From Serripes groenlandicus (lineage: Eukaryota > Mollusca > Bivalvia > Cardiida > Cardiidae): DNA of 64,000 nt. How positions within the stretch are numbered: the first letter of the stretch is position 1; every line of letters begins with the position of its first letter. The notes beneath the pieces are model-generated. The model searched no databases and was not told the origin of the DNA. It saw only the letters and a program-made list of their open reading frames with translations. The stretch is from the NCBI GenBank assembly GCA_031761405.1, contig JASEVX010000017.1, positions 9,239,675-9,303,674 on the forward strand. The letters are read 5' to 3'. A program made the position numbers and the translations under genes. Positions 1-11,712 of the stretch are shown here, in pieces.

Positions 1-307
1 GATTTATAACTGTTTACTTATAATTTATTAACTTATAATTTATAACTTATAATTATAACTTATAATTTATACTTATAACTTATAATTTACAACTTATAAC
101 TTATAAATTGTAACTTATTATTTATTATTTATTACTTATGATGTAATGACGCAATAACCATTTTCAGGGATATCGACCTGGCTCCATATTCAAATTGAGA
201 TTCATATCGGTATTTGACCTGGCTAGATATTCTTATCGATATTCGCGTAGCTACATAATCACCATAATCCCGAATATCAACCAGGCTTGATGTTCAAATC
301 GATATTT
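1..307. repeat. AT-rich array and first arm of a local duplication
   Basis: The first 140 bases are a degenerate array of TTATAATTTATAAC-like units. The following 170 bases carry unit phrases such as GATATCGACCTGGCTCCATA and are repeated about 880 bases downstream (1015-1230), including the flanking AT array. No coding potential is seen. Confidence 0.75.
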
Positions 308-482
308 GCCGGGCCCGCTAGCTCAGTCGGTAGCGACACGGGCTGTCAATCCAGGGGTTGTGAGTTCGAATCCCGGCTCGGCCAACTTTCTTTCCGACGA
401 TTGACGAAAGTCAATGCGACATGCGTCATTCGTCTTCCACCAATGGGCTAAGTCTATGTGGAAAAGCAGCTAGTTGCTTGGA
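308..482 (+). mobile_element. tRNA-derived SINE (family A), 3'-truncated
   Basis: A polymerase III head is visible: box A TAGCTCAGTCGG at 319-330 and box B GAGTTCGAATCC at 362-373. Bases 308-314 can pair with the CTCGGC end of the head as an acceptor-like stem. The body continues with CGATTGACGAAAGTCAATGCG and breaks off inside AGTTGCTTGG, short of the family's 3' end seen at 1231-1500. It sits inside the local duplication, so it is probably not an insertion independent of the copy at 1231. Confidence 0.75.
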
Positions 483-826
483 AAAAGGACATTTGTTACT
501 TATTATTTGTTTGTTATAAACTATTACTTTTTACTTTTAATTTATTTGTTATAACTTATGATTTATAACTTATGCTCACACGTTTGTGTTTACAGGATAC
601 ACGTTCTCAGCCATTTTGTAAACATTCGCGGATGAATACAAAAATAGTGATTCGGTCGTATTATATTACATATAAAGAAATAGGCAATGGGTATATTAGA
701 TCGGATACAAGTACTGTCATGTGATAAATATATATATTTGGACCAGACAGTAACATAATTATTCCTTACGCGGATCTTCCCTCTCATGTCATTGTAATTT
801 TTAACTTATTACTTATGATTTATAAC
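483..826. other. AT-rich spacer, nothing recognised
   Basis: The stretch holds TTACTTATTATTTG-like low-complexity sequence and a 200-base unique part. No gene, splice-site pair or repeat family member was recognised. Confidence 0.5.
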
Positions 827-1230
827 TGTTAAGTTATAATTTATAACTGTTTAGTTATAATTTATAACTTATAATTTATAACTTATAATTTATAACTTAT
901 AACTTATAATTTATAATTTATAACTTATAATTTATAACTTATAACTTATAATTTATAACTTATAACTTATAAATTGTTACTTATTATTTATAATTAATAT
1001 CTTAATATTTATTACTTATGATTTAATGACGCAATAACCGTTTTCAGGGATATCGATCTGGCTCCATATTCAAAAAGAGATTCATATCGGTATTTGCCCT
1101 TCTAAAGGCGGAATCTACGTTTTCCCGAATATCGACCTGGCTAGATATTCTTATCGATATTCGCGTAGCTACATAATCACCATAATCCCGAATATCGACC
1201 TGGCTTGATGTTCAAATCGATATTCGCATT
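827..1230. repeat. AT-rich array and second arm of the local duplication
   Basis: TTATAATTTATAACTTATAA units are iterated from 827 to about 1000. They are followed by the same GACGCAATAACC / TATCGATCTGGCTCCATA / GATATTCTTATCGATATTCG series as at 140-307. The second copy contains an extra GCCCTTCTAAAGGCGG segment. Confidence 0.75.
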
Positions 1231-1500
1231 CGGTAGCGACGCGAGCTGTCAATCCAGGGGTTGTGAGTTCGAATCCCGGCTCGGCCAACTTTCTTTCCGA
1301 CGATTGACAAAGGTCAATGCGACATGCGTCATTCGTCTTCCACCAATGGGCTAAGTCTAGGTGGAAAAGCAGCCAGTTGCTTGGGAAGATTGTTGTGTGG
1401 AGTACTGGTGTGAGAAAACCAGGAAATGCATGAGTAGGTGAACTGGCCGCCGTAATATAACTGAGAAATTGTTAAAAACGGCGTTAAACCCCAATCCATC
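1231..1500 (+). mobile_element. tRNA-derived SINE (family A), 5'-end truncated
   Basis: The copy lacks most of box A but keeps box B (GTTCGAATCCC). It also has the full body: GCAGCCAGTTGCTTGG, then GGAGTACTGGTGTGAG, GAACTGGCCGCCG and the tail GGCGTTAAACCCCAATC. That tail resembles LINE-like 3' ends of molluscan SINEs. It is the window's best reference for the 3' half of the family. Confidence 0.8.
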
Positions 1501-1627
1501 AAATCGATATTCAAATCGGTTTCTATATGATGAAAAATAAGTTATAAATTACAAGTAATAAATAATAAGTAATAGATTATAACATACAAATAATAAGTTA
1601 CAAATGTCCCTCCAGGGCTTCCGTAGT

Positions 1628-1845
1628 TTTACAACGCGACAGCCAAGCTATGGAAGTGACGTCACGTCAGCGGTTTGACGTTATATAACTTTCGCGCCAA
1701 ATCCGAAAAATTTCATCTACATTTTTTCGAAATACGCCTCATAAATCATTTTATGTGATAAACAGAATATCTCATGAGTGTTTATTTATTATCACTTTTA
1801 ATAAACATTATGATATATCCTCAACTTCTGTTGTAACATTTCACT
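1628..1845. repeat. Dispersed repeat with a GACGTCACGTCAG core
   Basis: The segment aligns by eye with 40654-40855. Both share a CGTCACGTCAGCrGTTTGACG core, then TTTTTTCGAAAwwCGCC, CATAAATCA, TTATGTGATAAA and GTGTTTATTTATTATCA. The core contains a CRE-like TGACGTCA. No TIR or tail was identified, so the element class is unknown. Confidence 0.65.
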
Positions 1846-2370
1846 CAGCGGGTCGATGGAGGATGGAAATAATCAATTACAAATGGATTGACAGTCAAGC
1901 GTGTTAACCACCGGATCACTCAGTCGTATGAAGTATAAATAACCTTTTATACTAAGTCTGATCTAAATCCTCACTGTGCTCAAAAGCTTACTTGTACCTT
2001 TCTCTATGGACAGACTCGTTTAGCTCTTACCAGGGAAGGACTGCTGTTGGGGTGCACCGTATAAAGCTGCAGCGTGTACATTTGTATCTGAAAGCAAACA
2101 CACAAGTATTTATGTATTCATCTACTCACTCATTCCCGTACAAGAGATGCCTTGAAGATTCTGACAGATAGTTCTATCCATTTGATACCTCTCTTACTGA
2201 TATCTCACTACCTTTGATAGATATCTCTTTTGATTAGTCTAGCGAGATATCTCTTTAGACATGTTGGTCGGTATATATATATGTTCAATGGTTTCTTTCT
2301 TTGATCGATAAAATCAATCAACTCCAACGTTGTCAGCATTATGGTTTAAACGTTTCGAAATCATTGGAAC
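1846..2370. other. No gene recognised
   Basis: A unique-looking stretch containing scattered GATATCTCTTT motifs (2170-2260), related to the motif-rich region at 2540-2680 and 3440-3975. No open frame with domain character is seen. Confidence 0.4.
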
Positions 2371-2512
2371 CTTTCAGCGTCGAATCTCCTAAAGTAGACT
2401 CTTCCATGTTCAAATCGGGCGACTCCTTTTTTCATGTAATGAGAGATTTGTAATATTTTGATAACTAAAAGTCGCACATTGCTGATTTCAGGTGAGACAG
2501 CTCGCACGTATC
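2371..2512. mobile_element. MITE-like element, CTTTCAGCGCCGAA family, one end only
   Basis: It begins CTTTCAGCGTCGAAT and continues TAAAGTAGACTCTTCCATG, ATTTTGATAACTAAAAG and GGTGAGACAGCTCG. These are shared with the complete copy at 46079-46289. The mirror-image end (TTGGCGCTGAAAGAG) is missing here. Confidence 0.6.
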
Positions 2513-3439
2513 TTTGTTCGCCTTAACTTAGAGAAATATCTCTTTAACTATGTAAGATATCCTTTCTAATTGTGAAAGATATATAACTTAAAACATACAT
2601 ATTTTTCAACATTGTAAATATACCTCTCTATTAAATAGAGATATTTCACAATTAAAGGGAGATATCTCTCTAAGTTATGAAGACTTAATATAAAGGTTGA
2701 ACATTATATGCGCTGCTCAATGGGAAAATATACAAGTTGGCATTTCTGAACAGTGTGTGTTCATTCCGGCCAACCCATCTATTCCGTCTTATCAGAATCT
2801 ACACATGTGTAAGTTATGGGTAAAATTTGTATAGTGTAGGTCTCGATCAAGCTAAAGCCCCATTCTAACTGTCCCGGTTCTGGTACCGGTATATCCTGGT
2901 GAAAAATAGCCGGTATACCGGGATGATCCGGGACATTTTTTGCCGAAAAAACAATTGCATTCTTAAAAGCGCCATTCTCAATGTCTCGGATTGGCGCCCC
3001 GGTATATCCAGCATATTGGTTCGGGAGAAACCGCGGCGGCACCGTAGAAGTTCGGGATGATCCGTAAAGACCGTATTGTTCCGGCCCGATCCGACAGACC
3101 GTCCCGGACGTTTTAATGTTTTTAATACAATAGAAAGAATAGCTGACACTGCTTTAGTATATTTGTTTTCTCTATGTATACTTTAATTCAATTATCATTA
3201 CAAGACTGATCCATTCTCTACATTGAGATCTTCTCAGAATTTAAGAGATATAACTTTGAGAGATAGCTCTCATGCTTAGATTCGATCCAGGTTCGGGGCA
3301 TAACAAATAAGTTAAAGCCGGTAGTAATGGCGTGCCTTTTTGTCGCTCATGCTTATGCGAATAGCTTTCGATTGAGGCGCATTGGTGTCAGGCTAATTTA
3401 CACCGGTAGAACTGGCAATTTACCAAGGAAACTCAGTCA
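2513..3439. other. Spacer with a GC-rich CCGGTATACCGGG segment
   Basis: The outer parts are AT-rich with GATATCTCTCTAA-type motifs. Bases 2860-3130 are clearly GC-richer and reiterate GGTACCGGTATAT, CCGGTATACCGGG and CGGGATGATCCG. These form local dyads; the frames across it have no recognisable domain. The origin of the GC-rich part is unknown. Confidence 0.45.
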
Positions 3440-3975
3440 TAAACATATACCTCAAAGTTGTAGACATATATGTCTAAGGTTAACATATATCTCTAATAGT
3501 TACAGAAATATCTCTAATAGTCACAGAAATATCTCTAAAAGTTACAGAAATAACTCTAATAGTTATACAGAGAAATCTGTAAGGCAACATCATATACCTC
3601 AAAGTTATAGATATATATTTCTAAGGTTAACATACATCTCTAATAGTTACAGAAATATCTCTAATAGTCATAGAAATATCTCTAATAGTCACAGAAATAT
3701 CTCTAATAGTTACAGAAATAACTCTAATAGTTATACAGAGATATCTGTAAGTCAACATCATATACCTCAAATTTATACATATATATTTCTAAGGTTAACA
3801 TATAGTATATCTATAACAGTTACAGAGAGATCTCTAATAGTTATACAGAGATATCTGTAAGTCAAAAAAGCATATACCTCAAAGTTATAGAGGTATGTTT
3901 CTAAGGTTGAGAGAGATCTCTAATAGTAATAGAGATATCTGTAAGTCAAAAACATTTACCTCAAAGTTATAGACC
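3440..3975. repeat. Nested tandem array (about 21-bp units in a higher-order repeat)
   Basis: Short units of the form CTCTAATAGTTACAGAAATAT are iterated. They are grouped into larger units, each opening with CATATACCTCAAAGTTATAG, starting near 3442, 3592, 3757, 3868 and 3950. A 177-codon open frame across this array is a by-product of the repeat and has no protein-like composition. Confidence 0.8.
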
Positions 3976-4021
3976 ATTCAAAAGGGCAACTAAGATAAAA
4001 CAGCGATTACGTAATCCGATT

Positions 4022-4500
4022 TCAGAAATGTAATGATCGAGGGAAAAAACTCGTGCTTCTTATATATATTTCTTTTCTTAAGTTGTTCTCCTTAGATCAT
4101 AAAACAAATAACACTTTCCAAACTATGTCTCCCTTAGACCATTGCAGGAGTGGTTAAGCTTAGACGGTAGTTTTTGGTCTTTATATATTAATGATCTTAT
4201 GGTCTAGGGAAATAACTCGTGCTTCTGATATATTTCATTTTCTAACGTTGTCTCCCTTTGACCATAAAATTAAAAACATTTTTCAAAAGTTGTCTCCCTT
4301 AGACCATTGCAGAATAGCTTAGCTAAGATGCCTGATTTTGGCTCTTTGTATTTTATGTTAGGCGCTTTTAAGATGTAACGGTCTAGGGGAAATAACTCGT
4401 GCTTCTGATATATTTCATTTCCTAAAGTGTCCTCCCTTAGACCATAAAATAAAATACCCTTTTCAAAAGTTGTCTCCCTTAGACCATTGCAGGATAGATC
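4022..4500. repeat. Tandem array, about 2.7 copies, period 170-182 bp
   Basis: Three units begin near 4034, 4202 and 4384 with GAAATAACTCGTGCTTCT. They continue with CTCCCTTAGACCATAAAA and end in GTCTCCCTTAGACCATTGCAG. The phrase CTCCCTTAGACCAT and its reverse complement ATGGTCTAGGG both occur per unit, so each unit can fold back. Confidence 0.75.
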
Positions 4501-4758
4501 TCCAGACTACGGTGTACGTATATTACGTGCATAATCGTGTTAAAATGTTTTGTCAACTCGTGTAGCCTCGTTATAAAACTGAGCAGATGTTCAGGTTGTA
4601 GTACCCACAATTCTCATAAATGACAATGTTAACCTTCGGGTGCCTATTTCGCTGACACAGCAGTCATTACTTATTCATATCCAATGAAGTAATGGATTAC
4701 CAGCTGATCAACCGGGGAAAACTACAGAATACATATTGACATCAAGAGATAAAATATA

Positions 4759-4900
4759 TGAGCCGTTTCACGAGAAAACAAACATCGTAGACTCTGCGTA
4801 AAGTATCGACCCGGGTCAGCCTAAGCATGCCGCGCAGGCTAACCCGGATAGACACTTTTAGCCTCCTGTGGATTTTCTTACTCTATACCTCTATACCTTT
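4759..4900. mobile_element. GCCGTCCCGCGAG hairpin element, half copy
   Basis: One terminus (AGCCGTTTCACGAGAAAAC) and the adjacent GACTCTGCGTAAAGTATCGA are present. The other half ends in the internal CTCTATACCTCTATACC, read in the opposite sense to the other copies. Confidence 0.75.
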
Positions 4901-5154
4901 ATTTGCAAAAATAAATTTTCCATAAAATAATTTAATCTATTGAATTATTATACTTTCATTAATACAAGTAGCATATTTCTGCCAAGATGTTTTCAAAACT
5001 GCCTGCTCTCAATATGATGTATGTTGGAAATGGTTATGCATTTACGTTATCAAAGCACAACTTTATTCTTTTATTTAGTTTCCGGTTTCAAAAAGGTTCG
5101 ATGTCACATTCAACACGTGGTCAATTTTATTGATATATGTATGCGCCGTGCCAC

Positions 5155-5402
5155 AAGAAAACCAAAATTATGGACTCTACGTAATGTATAGACCCAGATC
5201 ATCCTGTGCAGTCCGCGCAGGCTAACCCGGAGCGACACATTCCGTCTCAATGGGATACAGGTAAAGAGAAATGACTCCCGAAACAGAAAATCCACAGGAG
5301 GCGAACAGTGTCTGTTCTGGTTAGTCAGTGCGGCATGCTTAGACTGATCCGGATCGATACTTTACGCAGATTCCACAATGGTGGTTATCTCGTTGGACGG
5401 CT
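5155..5402. mobile_element. GCCGTCCCGCGAG hairpin element, full length
   Basis: Termini are GCCGTGCCACAAGAAAACC and GGTTATCTCGTTGGACGGC. Internal landmarks are GCGCAGGCTAACCCGG, CACATTCCGTCTCA, CCCGAAACAGAAAATCCAC and GGATCGATACTTTACGCAG. Outer parts pair as a long inverted repeat. There is no coding capacity, so it is non-autonomous. Confidence 0.85.
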
Positions 5403-5921
5403 AATGTATCTATCAGGCTGTACGTTTTTGGGATACGGCTTTTCGCCCTTATCCCCTTTTTAGCATGCTTTTCGAAAAGTCAACTTACGACTGCAACCAA
5501 GCTCCACTTTTTGTCTACATCCGCAAAAGTAGGGTTTTAATTGGTATGCAATCTGGTTTACAATGATTTCATTGGTTCGACCGAATAACGAAAATCCATC
5601 CGCTTGCATCGAGTGAAACACACTCAGAACAGAACTATGATTGATCTCATTGACAGTCTTGTTATTAGTTAACGTCGACCGTGCTGTGACTCCAACAAGT
5701 CTACAACAGTCGACTTAGAATACATACAGAGAAATATGCAAATCACTGTAAATCAAATTCTAATATTGAAAGGACTTGAAACACTTGTGGCAAAAGTAAA
5801 AATTGCTTAAGATAAACAATTTCTTATTTTTTTACGATGTTTTCGAATGTCGTCTGCTGCACATACGGCAAAAGCGTATGTTAGCCGGAAAGGGTTACAT
5901 CGTTAACATGATAGCTGAACC
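5403..5921. other. Spacer with a fragment of the AACCCTTTCCC hairpin family
   Basis: Mostly unassigned. Bases 5830-5900 carry the family's half motif (ATGTTTTCGAATGTCGTCTGC followed by GGAAAGGGTT). No gene recognised. Confidence 0.5.
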
Positions 5922-7955
5922 CTTTACGTGATACTATAGCAATTTAATATTGAACAAATTGTGGGAAATGGAGCTATTGCTGACAATGAGCAATTCCTCC
6001 TTTTCAGACAATGCTTTCAAGCTCATTTCATACTAATTATTAAAACGTTTTGCTACAGACATTCTTGTACTCTTTCTTTTTCCAGACACATTTTGAATAA
6101 AACACAACAGATGAATGATAACGAGCAGTTTTGCCATACATCTAGGGGAAAATATCGACAGTAATTATTGAAAATAGTTGAAACATTTGTGGAAAAAAAA
6201 GAAATGGGTCACGATAAGCAATTTCTCCTCTTGTCACAATGCATTCAAATGCCGTCTGCTGCTCATACGCCAAAACGCGACTGTAAGCGGGAAAGGTTTG
6301 AACCGTTTCCGTTATAGCTACATAGTTACATACGAATATTGAAACTATTTTTGGAAACGGAGCAATTGCTGAAAATGAGCAATTCCTCCTTTTTAAACAA
6401 TGCTTTGAAACATGAATCATATTTCTTTTATAATATAATTAACAAAAACATTTGCCTACAATTATTCTTTTAACCTTTTCCGCTTTTAGACACTTTTTGA
6501 GAGATGAATGAGTATCAGCAAGTTTGTCTTTTCCCACAATGTTTTCATCACTATTTTAGCCTAGAAATGTTCTTTGCTGTAGGTTGAGTCTATGTGGTAA
6601 AGGGTCAGGATATTATTACAGAAGCAGTATCATTGTAGTCGTCCAAAGAGAGATTGTCCTACTGTGTATATGTGCAATTAAAGAATGGTACTAACGGTCT
6701 CGCAGCTACTGGGAGAATTGTGGGTTAAGCAGGGCGCGTTTTGTGTTGAATGTTCTCATATGTCGCTGGAAAAGATATTTTTCCATCAATCCGTTTTTTT
6801 GTCTGTCATTATGTCGACTTAATTAGGAAAACTCAATCTTCAAATTAGAGATAAGTTAATTTCAGCATACATACGGATTATAACCGCAAGGTCAAGATTT
6901 ATTTGCATTTGCGTAAATTGGAGACTCAACATTTGTCAATATGAAACCTAGTTCTAGATTTATCTGTTGAAAAATGAACTAGAATGCAGTCTAAATAGTT
7001 TTTTGTCAATTAACCTATTACGGTACCGTTTCAGAGATTCAGTTAAACTGCAAATCGCTAGATGCGGCTTATATGTGATAACAAATACATTATATATACC
7101 GTAACATGTTAACCCTTTCCTAAACACAGACGTGTTTTAACGTATCGAAACCAGTTTTCTGGTACCAATACTTTATGTGTTGTCTGACGGTAAAGCTTGG
7201 AGGCATTATCCGGCGTCCGGCCAGCTGTCTGTCTGAATGTGCATTCGTCCGTCCGTCGCGGTTTGCATGTATTTGTCAAAATGTTTCTGTTTGGTAGATT
7301 CATTTTAAAGTGGTCACACTTATACCTTGTGTTCAGGAAAACGGCAAAATACTACGTACACAACTCTGGTCTGCTTATTTTAGTTATCTCCATTTTTCCT
7401 TATTGAGCTCAGGTTACAATACACCAAATAAATTCCTTCTTTGTTTCCATGTAAATCGACCAGTTTCACTCCTCAATTGTCACACTTTCTAAGCGTTTCT
7501 CATGTAGAACACCATATATTATTGAACAGAGTTACCTCTAAGCTGTAAAACAATACAAATAAAATTGGGCAGGGGGTCATGTATTATGCAAGAAAGAATT
7601 CACCAGGCGAAAATGGTTACTGTCATTTAGAACCAAACCGGTGTTTAGCATTCTCTACTTTCACTTTCAAACAAGGTAAAAATGATCAAATCAATCATTT
7701 CCAATGCATACTATTTACATTTACAATGATTTAAACTCAATGGCATATATTCAATGCATTCTGGTGAAGGTATACAGTAATTTCTACGCAAACAAAGGTT
7801 GCTTTAGGAACTATTTGGGTGTAGATCAGCATGTCAGCGGATGTATTTGGCCTTATTTGACCTTCAGCCATTGTCTCAATTAGTGTCCATGTATCCGTTT
7901 TAAACTTGGTTTTTAGTAACTTAATATGACCTACAGATGTGCAGTGCACAATAAC

Positions 7956-8975
7956 AATTTCAATTCAATTCAATTCAATCCTTTATTGGCAAATATCGAC
8001 AAAATTTGTCTTTGGCCATTTACAAATCGGAAGAATATGGCTTAGACAAAAAAAAAATAATACATATACAACTAAACAATATATCAAATAAATAGTATTT
8101 AGTATATCAAATGAAAAAGGTACACAATAAAATATGTTAGGGAACTAACTTTCTTACGTCATCGCGAATAGCATAACATTCAGAAATATATCTACATAGA
8201 TTAATTAATACTTTCTGCTTAGAACTAGACAGTAATTTAATAAATTTACTTATGTTGGGCCATTGCATATTACCAAGATGTTTTTGTCTGATAACTGAAT
8301 ATTGTGGACAACACAACAGAAAATGATATTCATTTTCGATCAAGTTGGAAGAGCAAACTTTACAATGCCTCTGTTCTCTTGGAATACCATTAAAACGACC
8401 AGATTCAATTTCTAACTTATGTGAGCTTAATCTAAAACGAGCAAATACTTTAAGCCATTTGTTATTCGAAATAATATCCAGATAACTTTCATAAGAGAAT
8501 TCTTTTTTGAACTTAGAATATAATTCTAACTTTGGCGAGTTATTAATTGACATATGCCAACTTTGAATAAATTGGTCATATATTCTTCTTTTAAAGATTG
8601 TAAAATAATTACAGTTTCTATCAAAATTTAATCTAATATGTGTAAGGCCCAGATGATCAATTATTGAATTAATCTTCTTTGCCCAACAATTAGTATTAAT
8701 TGTATTACATTGATCCCAATATGAGTCATATAAGGGAGAGTTTATGTTCGACATTATCTTGCACCAAAACTTCAAAGAACGCTGTTTACAGATAACAGAG
8801 AGAGGCAGTCTTCCAAATTCACCGTAAACTGCGTTATTTGGCGTTTGTTTTTTAACACCTAGTAGATATCTCAGAAAACGTAAATGCAAATTATCAATAT
8901 CTTTGAAAGTGTAGACACCCCAGACGTCTGCACCATATAATAAAATAGGAACAACCATGGCATCGAACAGAGAAA
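7956..8975 (-). mobile_element. 5'-truncated LINE insertion with 8-bp target duplication
   Basis: The insertion lies between two copies of ACAATAAC (7948-7955 and 8976-8983). On the minus strand it consists of the end of a reverse-transcriptase ORF, about 180 bases of 3' UTR and an ATTGA-repeat tail at 7958-7980. The empty site is represented by the duplicate block, where GTGCATGCACAATTAACA runs directly into CAAGCATGCTG near 26870. Truncation at the 5' end with a simple-repeat 3' tail is typical of target-primed reverse transcription. Confidence 0.85.
8137..8975 (-). pseudogene. Non-LTR retrotransposon ORF2, C-terminal fragment
   Basis: The frame keeps the region after the reverse-transcriptase catalytic core. 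It shows PILLYGADVWG, then LRFLRYLLGVKKQTPN and AVYGEFGRLPL, which are typical post-RT segments of non-LTR elements in molluscs. A C-terminal zinc knuckle follows, with Cys225, Cys228, His238 and Cys242 numbered from the upstream in-frame ATG at 9036. The first 20 residues of that longer frame come from the target DNA, because the insertion boundary lies at 8975. The YADD-containing core, endonuclease and ORF1 are absent, so the copy is dead. The clade (jockey, I, CR1 or other) cannot be assigned from this part. Its architecture resembles the second fragment at 20880-22266, but the two are different families. Confidence 0.85.
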
Positions 8976-9716
8976 ACAATAACTTAAGCATGCTGTTTTT
9001 GGAGTGTATATTTTGTTTGTCCTTCAATGTTCTCACTTAAGATATGACTTTCGCATACAACACATTCCGTAAAATGCTTTTGTTGGTTAATGAGTGTTTT
9101 CCAAAGCTTTTAACTTTTTCCGGAGCGATTGACTGTCTGTGCGACTTTGTGTTCATCCATCGTGCGTTACGATTTTCATTAATTGGTCAAAACCTTGTTT
9201 CTGTTCGGCGGATTCATTTCAAAGTTAATATTCATTGGGATGAGGAGACCGATACAATATTTCAAACAAAAATCTGATCTAGTTTTTTAGGTGTAAACTC
9301 CTATTTTCATATTTTAGGAAACTTATGACCTACAGATGTGCAGTGCACAAGAAACATAACTCTAGCATACTTTCGATTGTCTGTCATTTATCAGCATGAT
9401 TCCAATATACAGTGTGGATCTTTAGTGTTCACTGAACTGGAAAATTAAACTTACGGGTCGCTGCTCGGTTGTTTGTCAATCATTTGTCATTCGTGATTTA
9501 GTTTGTTTATACAAGAAAAGCGTCAAACTTTGATAAATTAGGTATTGTTTATTGTTTATTGGCAGGCAACCTGTGTTGCTTCAACAATTGTTGGTAAGGT
9601 TTGTTTATAGGTCGATGATACATTGTTTCAGCAATGTTTGTGTATATAAACTATGCCATATCTTTTCACTTTACATATGCCCCTATAAAATCAGTGCTTT
9701 CAGCGCTTTGATTAGG

Positions 9717-10300
9717 CCAATGTGTGATTTTCCTTAGTCTTTATGATTGGTAAAATATTTTGTATAGCATATTTTTACCAGCAGTCAACAACTTTAGGTT
9801 ATTCATTTTAAGATTGAAGAGTCAAATTTAGATTACCCATTTAAAAGAGAGTCCGCTTATACATATATTACGTAACCCAGGCTTGGATAAGATTCACTGT
9901 TATCATTTTTTCTTAAAACTTTTATTTTGATGTTTTAGCCTAAGGACACAAACAATACCTGTTAACTCGTCCCGTTGAAAAAGATCTAATAGATCCAGTT
10001 TTCATGTAGAACACGCGCCATTTATTTAATTCAGATAATACAGCAATAATTATACCATCAATGTTGCTCAAACATGATTCGTATTTTTATTTATAGACGA
10101 ATTGTCGATGTACAGTCATATATAATTACTCATTAATTAAATAAGATATTGTTAAAAGAATAAAACAAATAAAAGTACATGACCGTTCATGAACTGAATT
10201 ATAAGAGTCTGTTATACGTTGAGTTTGTAAACATTTTCTGATGCTAGTTTCGTATAATAGTATACTCAGTGTGACCTGAGAGTAATTTCCTTTAATTAAT
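9717..10300. other. No gene recognised
   Basis: AT-rich sequence after the end of the duplicated block. No open frame with domain features, no repeat family member recognised. Confidence 0.45.
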
Positions 10301-10980
10301 CTTTTCAATATTCGTACAAATGCACTTTACAGAAATGTGAATTAAGTATATTGTGTTTAAGACACATACCAAGCAAAATCTTCCATAAATAACACAATCT
10401 GCAGTCTTGTAATTAAAAATGACATACATCTTTCTATTATTTAATTAAATTTACCAGGTGAATATTTCTTTATAATTGCTTTTAAAACAGATTAAAGCGT
10501 GTTCAACATGATAATTGGGCCTATCAGATCGTGTAAGACACAAGTTTCCGGGCAGTTCTCTCTGTGTGTTTAACTTTTAACGGGTTAGACCAGATGATTC
10601 AAGATCTAGATTTTGTTAAAATGATAACAATCTGATATTTATTTATTTTGATTAATATTTGTTTTCAATATTCGTACACATACACAGAAATATAAATTGA
10701 TTTGTGTTTCAGACACATAAAAAGCAAAACCGCTTACAAACAAAACAATATGCACTCGTGTAATTAAAATTGCACACATCGTTCTATTATTAAATTAAAA
10801 TTACCGTGTAAATATTTCTTTATAATTGCATTTAAAAACAGATAAAAGTGTGTTCAACATGATAATTGGCTTATCAGATCTTGTAGGACACGAGTTTCCG
10901 GGTAATTCTCTGTGTTCTAATGGAGCAGATCAAATGATTAAAGTTTTTTAAAATGATAACAATCTGGTTTACGACATTTA
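10301..10980. repeat. Direct tandem duplication, two copies, period 360 bp
   Basis: The unit opens with TTTTCAATATTCGTACA at 10303 and 10663. It carries GTGTTCAACATGATAATTGG, TATCAGATC, GAGTTTCCGGG and AATGATAACAATCTG in the same order in both copies. Divergence is moderate, with small indels. Confidence 0.8.
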
Positions 10981-11533
10981 AGTATAAATACGGATACTAT
11001 TATGTGTATAAATCATTCTCATTCGAGCTTTACAGTGAACATCTCCTCAATTATATTGTACATTTAGTAGATTTTAAGAATAACTATTTTATTTCTAAAA
11101 TATATTCGGAGTTTAACAACAACTTACAAGGTAAATACATTTTTAATATTGTAAATTTGGCTCTAAATCTGTCCTCTGCTTATTAATGCCCATTGACACT
11201 AGAACTGCAAACTTCGGTTGTTCATGGTTTTATTTTTAGGAGAAAATGCCTAAAATATAAAAAATAATGAATAACTACAAAAATATTCGATCGTCTTAAT
11301 TTAATAAAAAGAAAGAAAAGAGCAAAATATCTTTAAAATCATATTTCTTTCGTACACTTTCATACTGCATGCTATAAATATGAATATTTTCTATATGTAT
11401 GTTTGTTTGTAAATGACTATGTACTTTGTATACGTCTAAATAAACGTTCTGTTCTATAAAACAACGAGCAGCATACAATGTAGGTGTGTAGTTCATGTGT
11501 CAGCGATTATGCCTTTTAAATAGTTTTGATTAA
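10981..11533. other. No gene recognised; probably intron or 5' flank of the RASSF-like gene
   Basis: AT-rich sequence without recognised elements. Its position upstream of a splice acceptor on the plus strand suggests intronic sequence. Confidence 0.35.
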
Positions 11534-11712
11534 ATGGGGCTGAACTCCGTTTTCAACGATTTTTCAAACAGATCACGGCGACCAGTTCACCTAGCTATCT
11601 CACACCAGTACTCCACACAATATACTTTCCAAGCAACTGGCTGTTTTCCCACATATACTGCTAGCCAACGGATTAACAGCCACCGTCGCTACCGACTGAG
11701 CTACCGGGATCG
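11534..11712 (-). mobile_element. tRNA-derived SINE (family A), minus strand
   Basis: Read on the minus strand it opens CGATCCCGGTAGCTCAGTCGG (box A) and contains the body ACTGGTGTGAGATAGC and GTGAACTGGTCGCCG. It ends in GGAGTTCAGCCCCA. It lies about 150 bases upstream of the splice acceptor of the RASSF-like exon. Confidence 0.75.

Larger units (their letters stand above)
5922..9716. repeat. Duplicated block, copy 1 (partner at 25664-27479)
   Basis: Co-linear similarity runs through both blocks. Shared landmarks are CTTTACGTGATACTATA, TAAGCAATTTCTCCTCTTGTCA, CTAAACACAGACGT, GTAAAGCTTGGAGGC, GACCTACAGATGTGC, AGCATGCTGTTTTTGGAGTG and TTTCAGCGCTTTGATTA. Copy 1 is about 2 kb longer: roughly 330 bases extra near 6570-6900, about 450 near 7400-7850, and a LINE at 7956-8975. 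The block also contains an AACCCTTTCCC hairpin fragment near 6163-6305. No intact gene is seen apart from the LINE piece. Confidence 0.75.

Noticed and set aside
308..383. Functional tRNA gene
   Set aside because: Box A and box B are present, but the anticodon arm does not pair well and the sequence continues into a repeated SINE body.
3327..3860. 177-codon open frame on the plus strand
   Set aside because: It consists of a reiterated tandem DNA repeat (SNSYRNI-like units) and has no domain or splice context.
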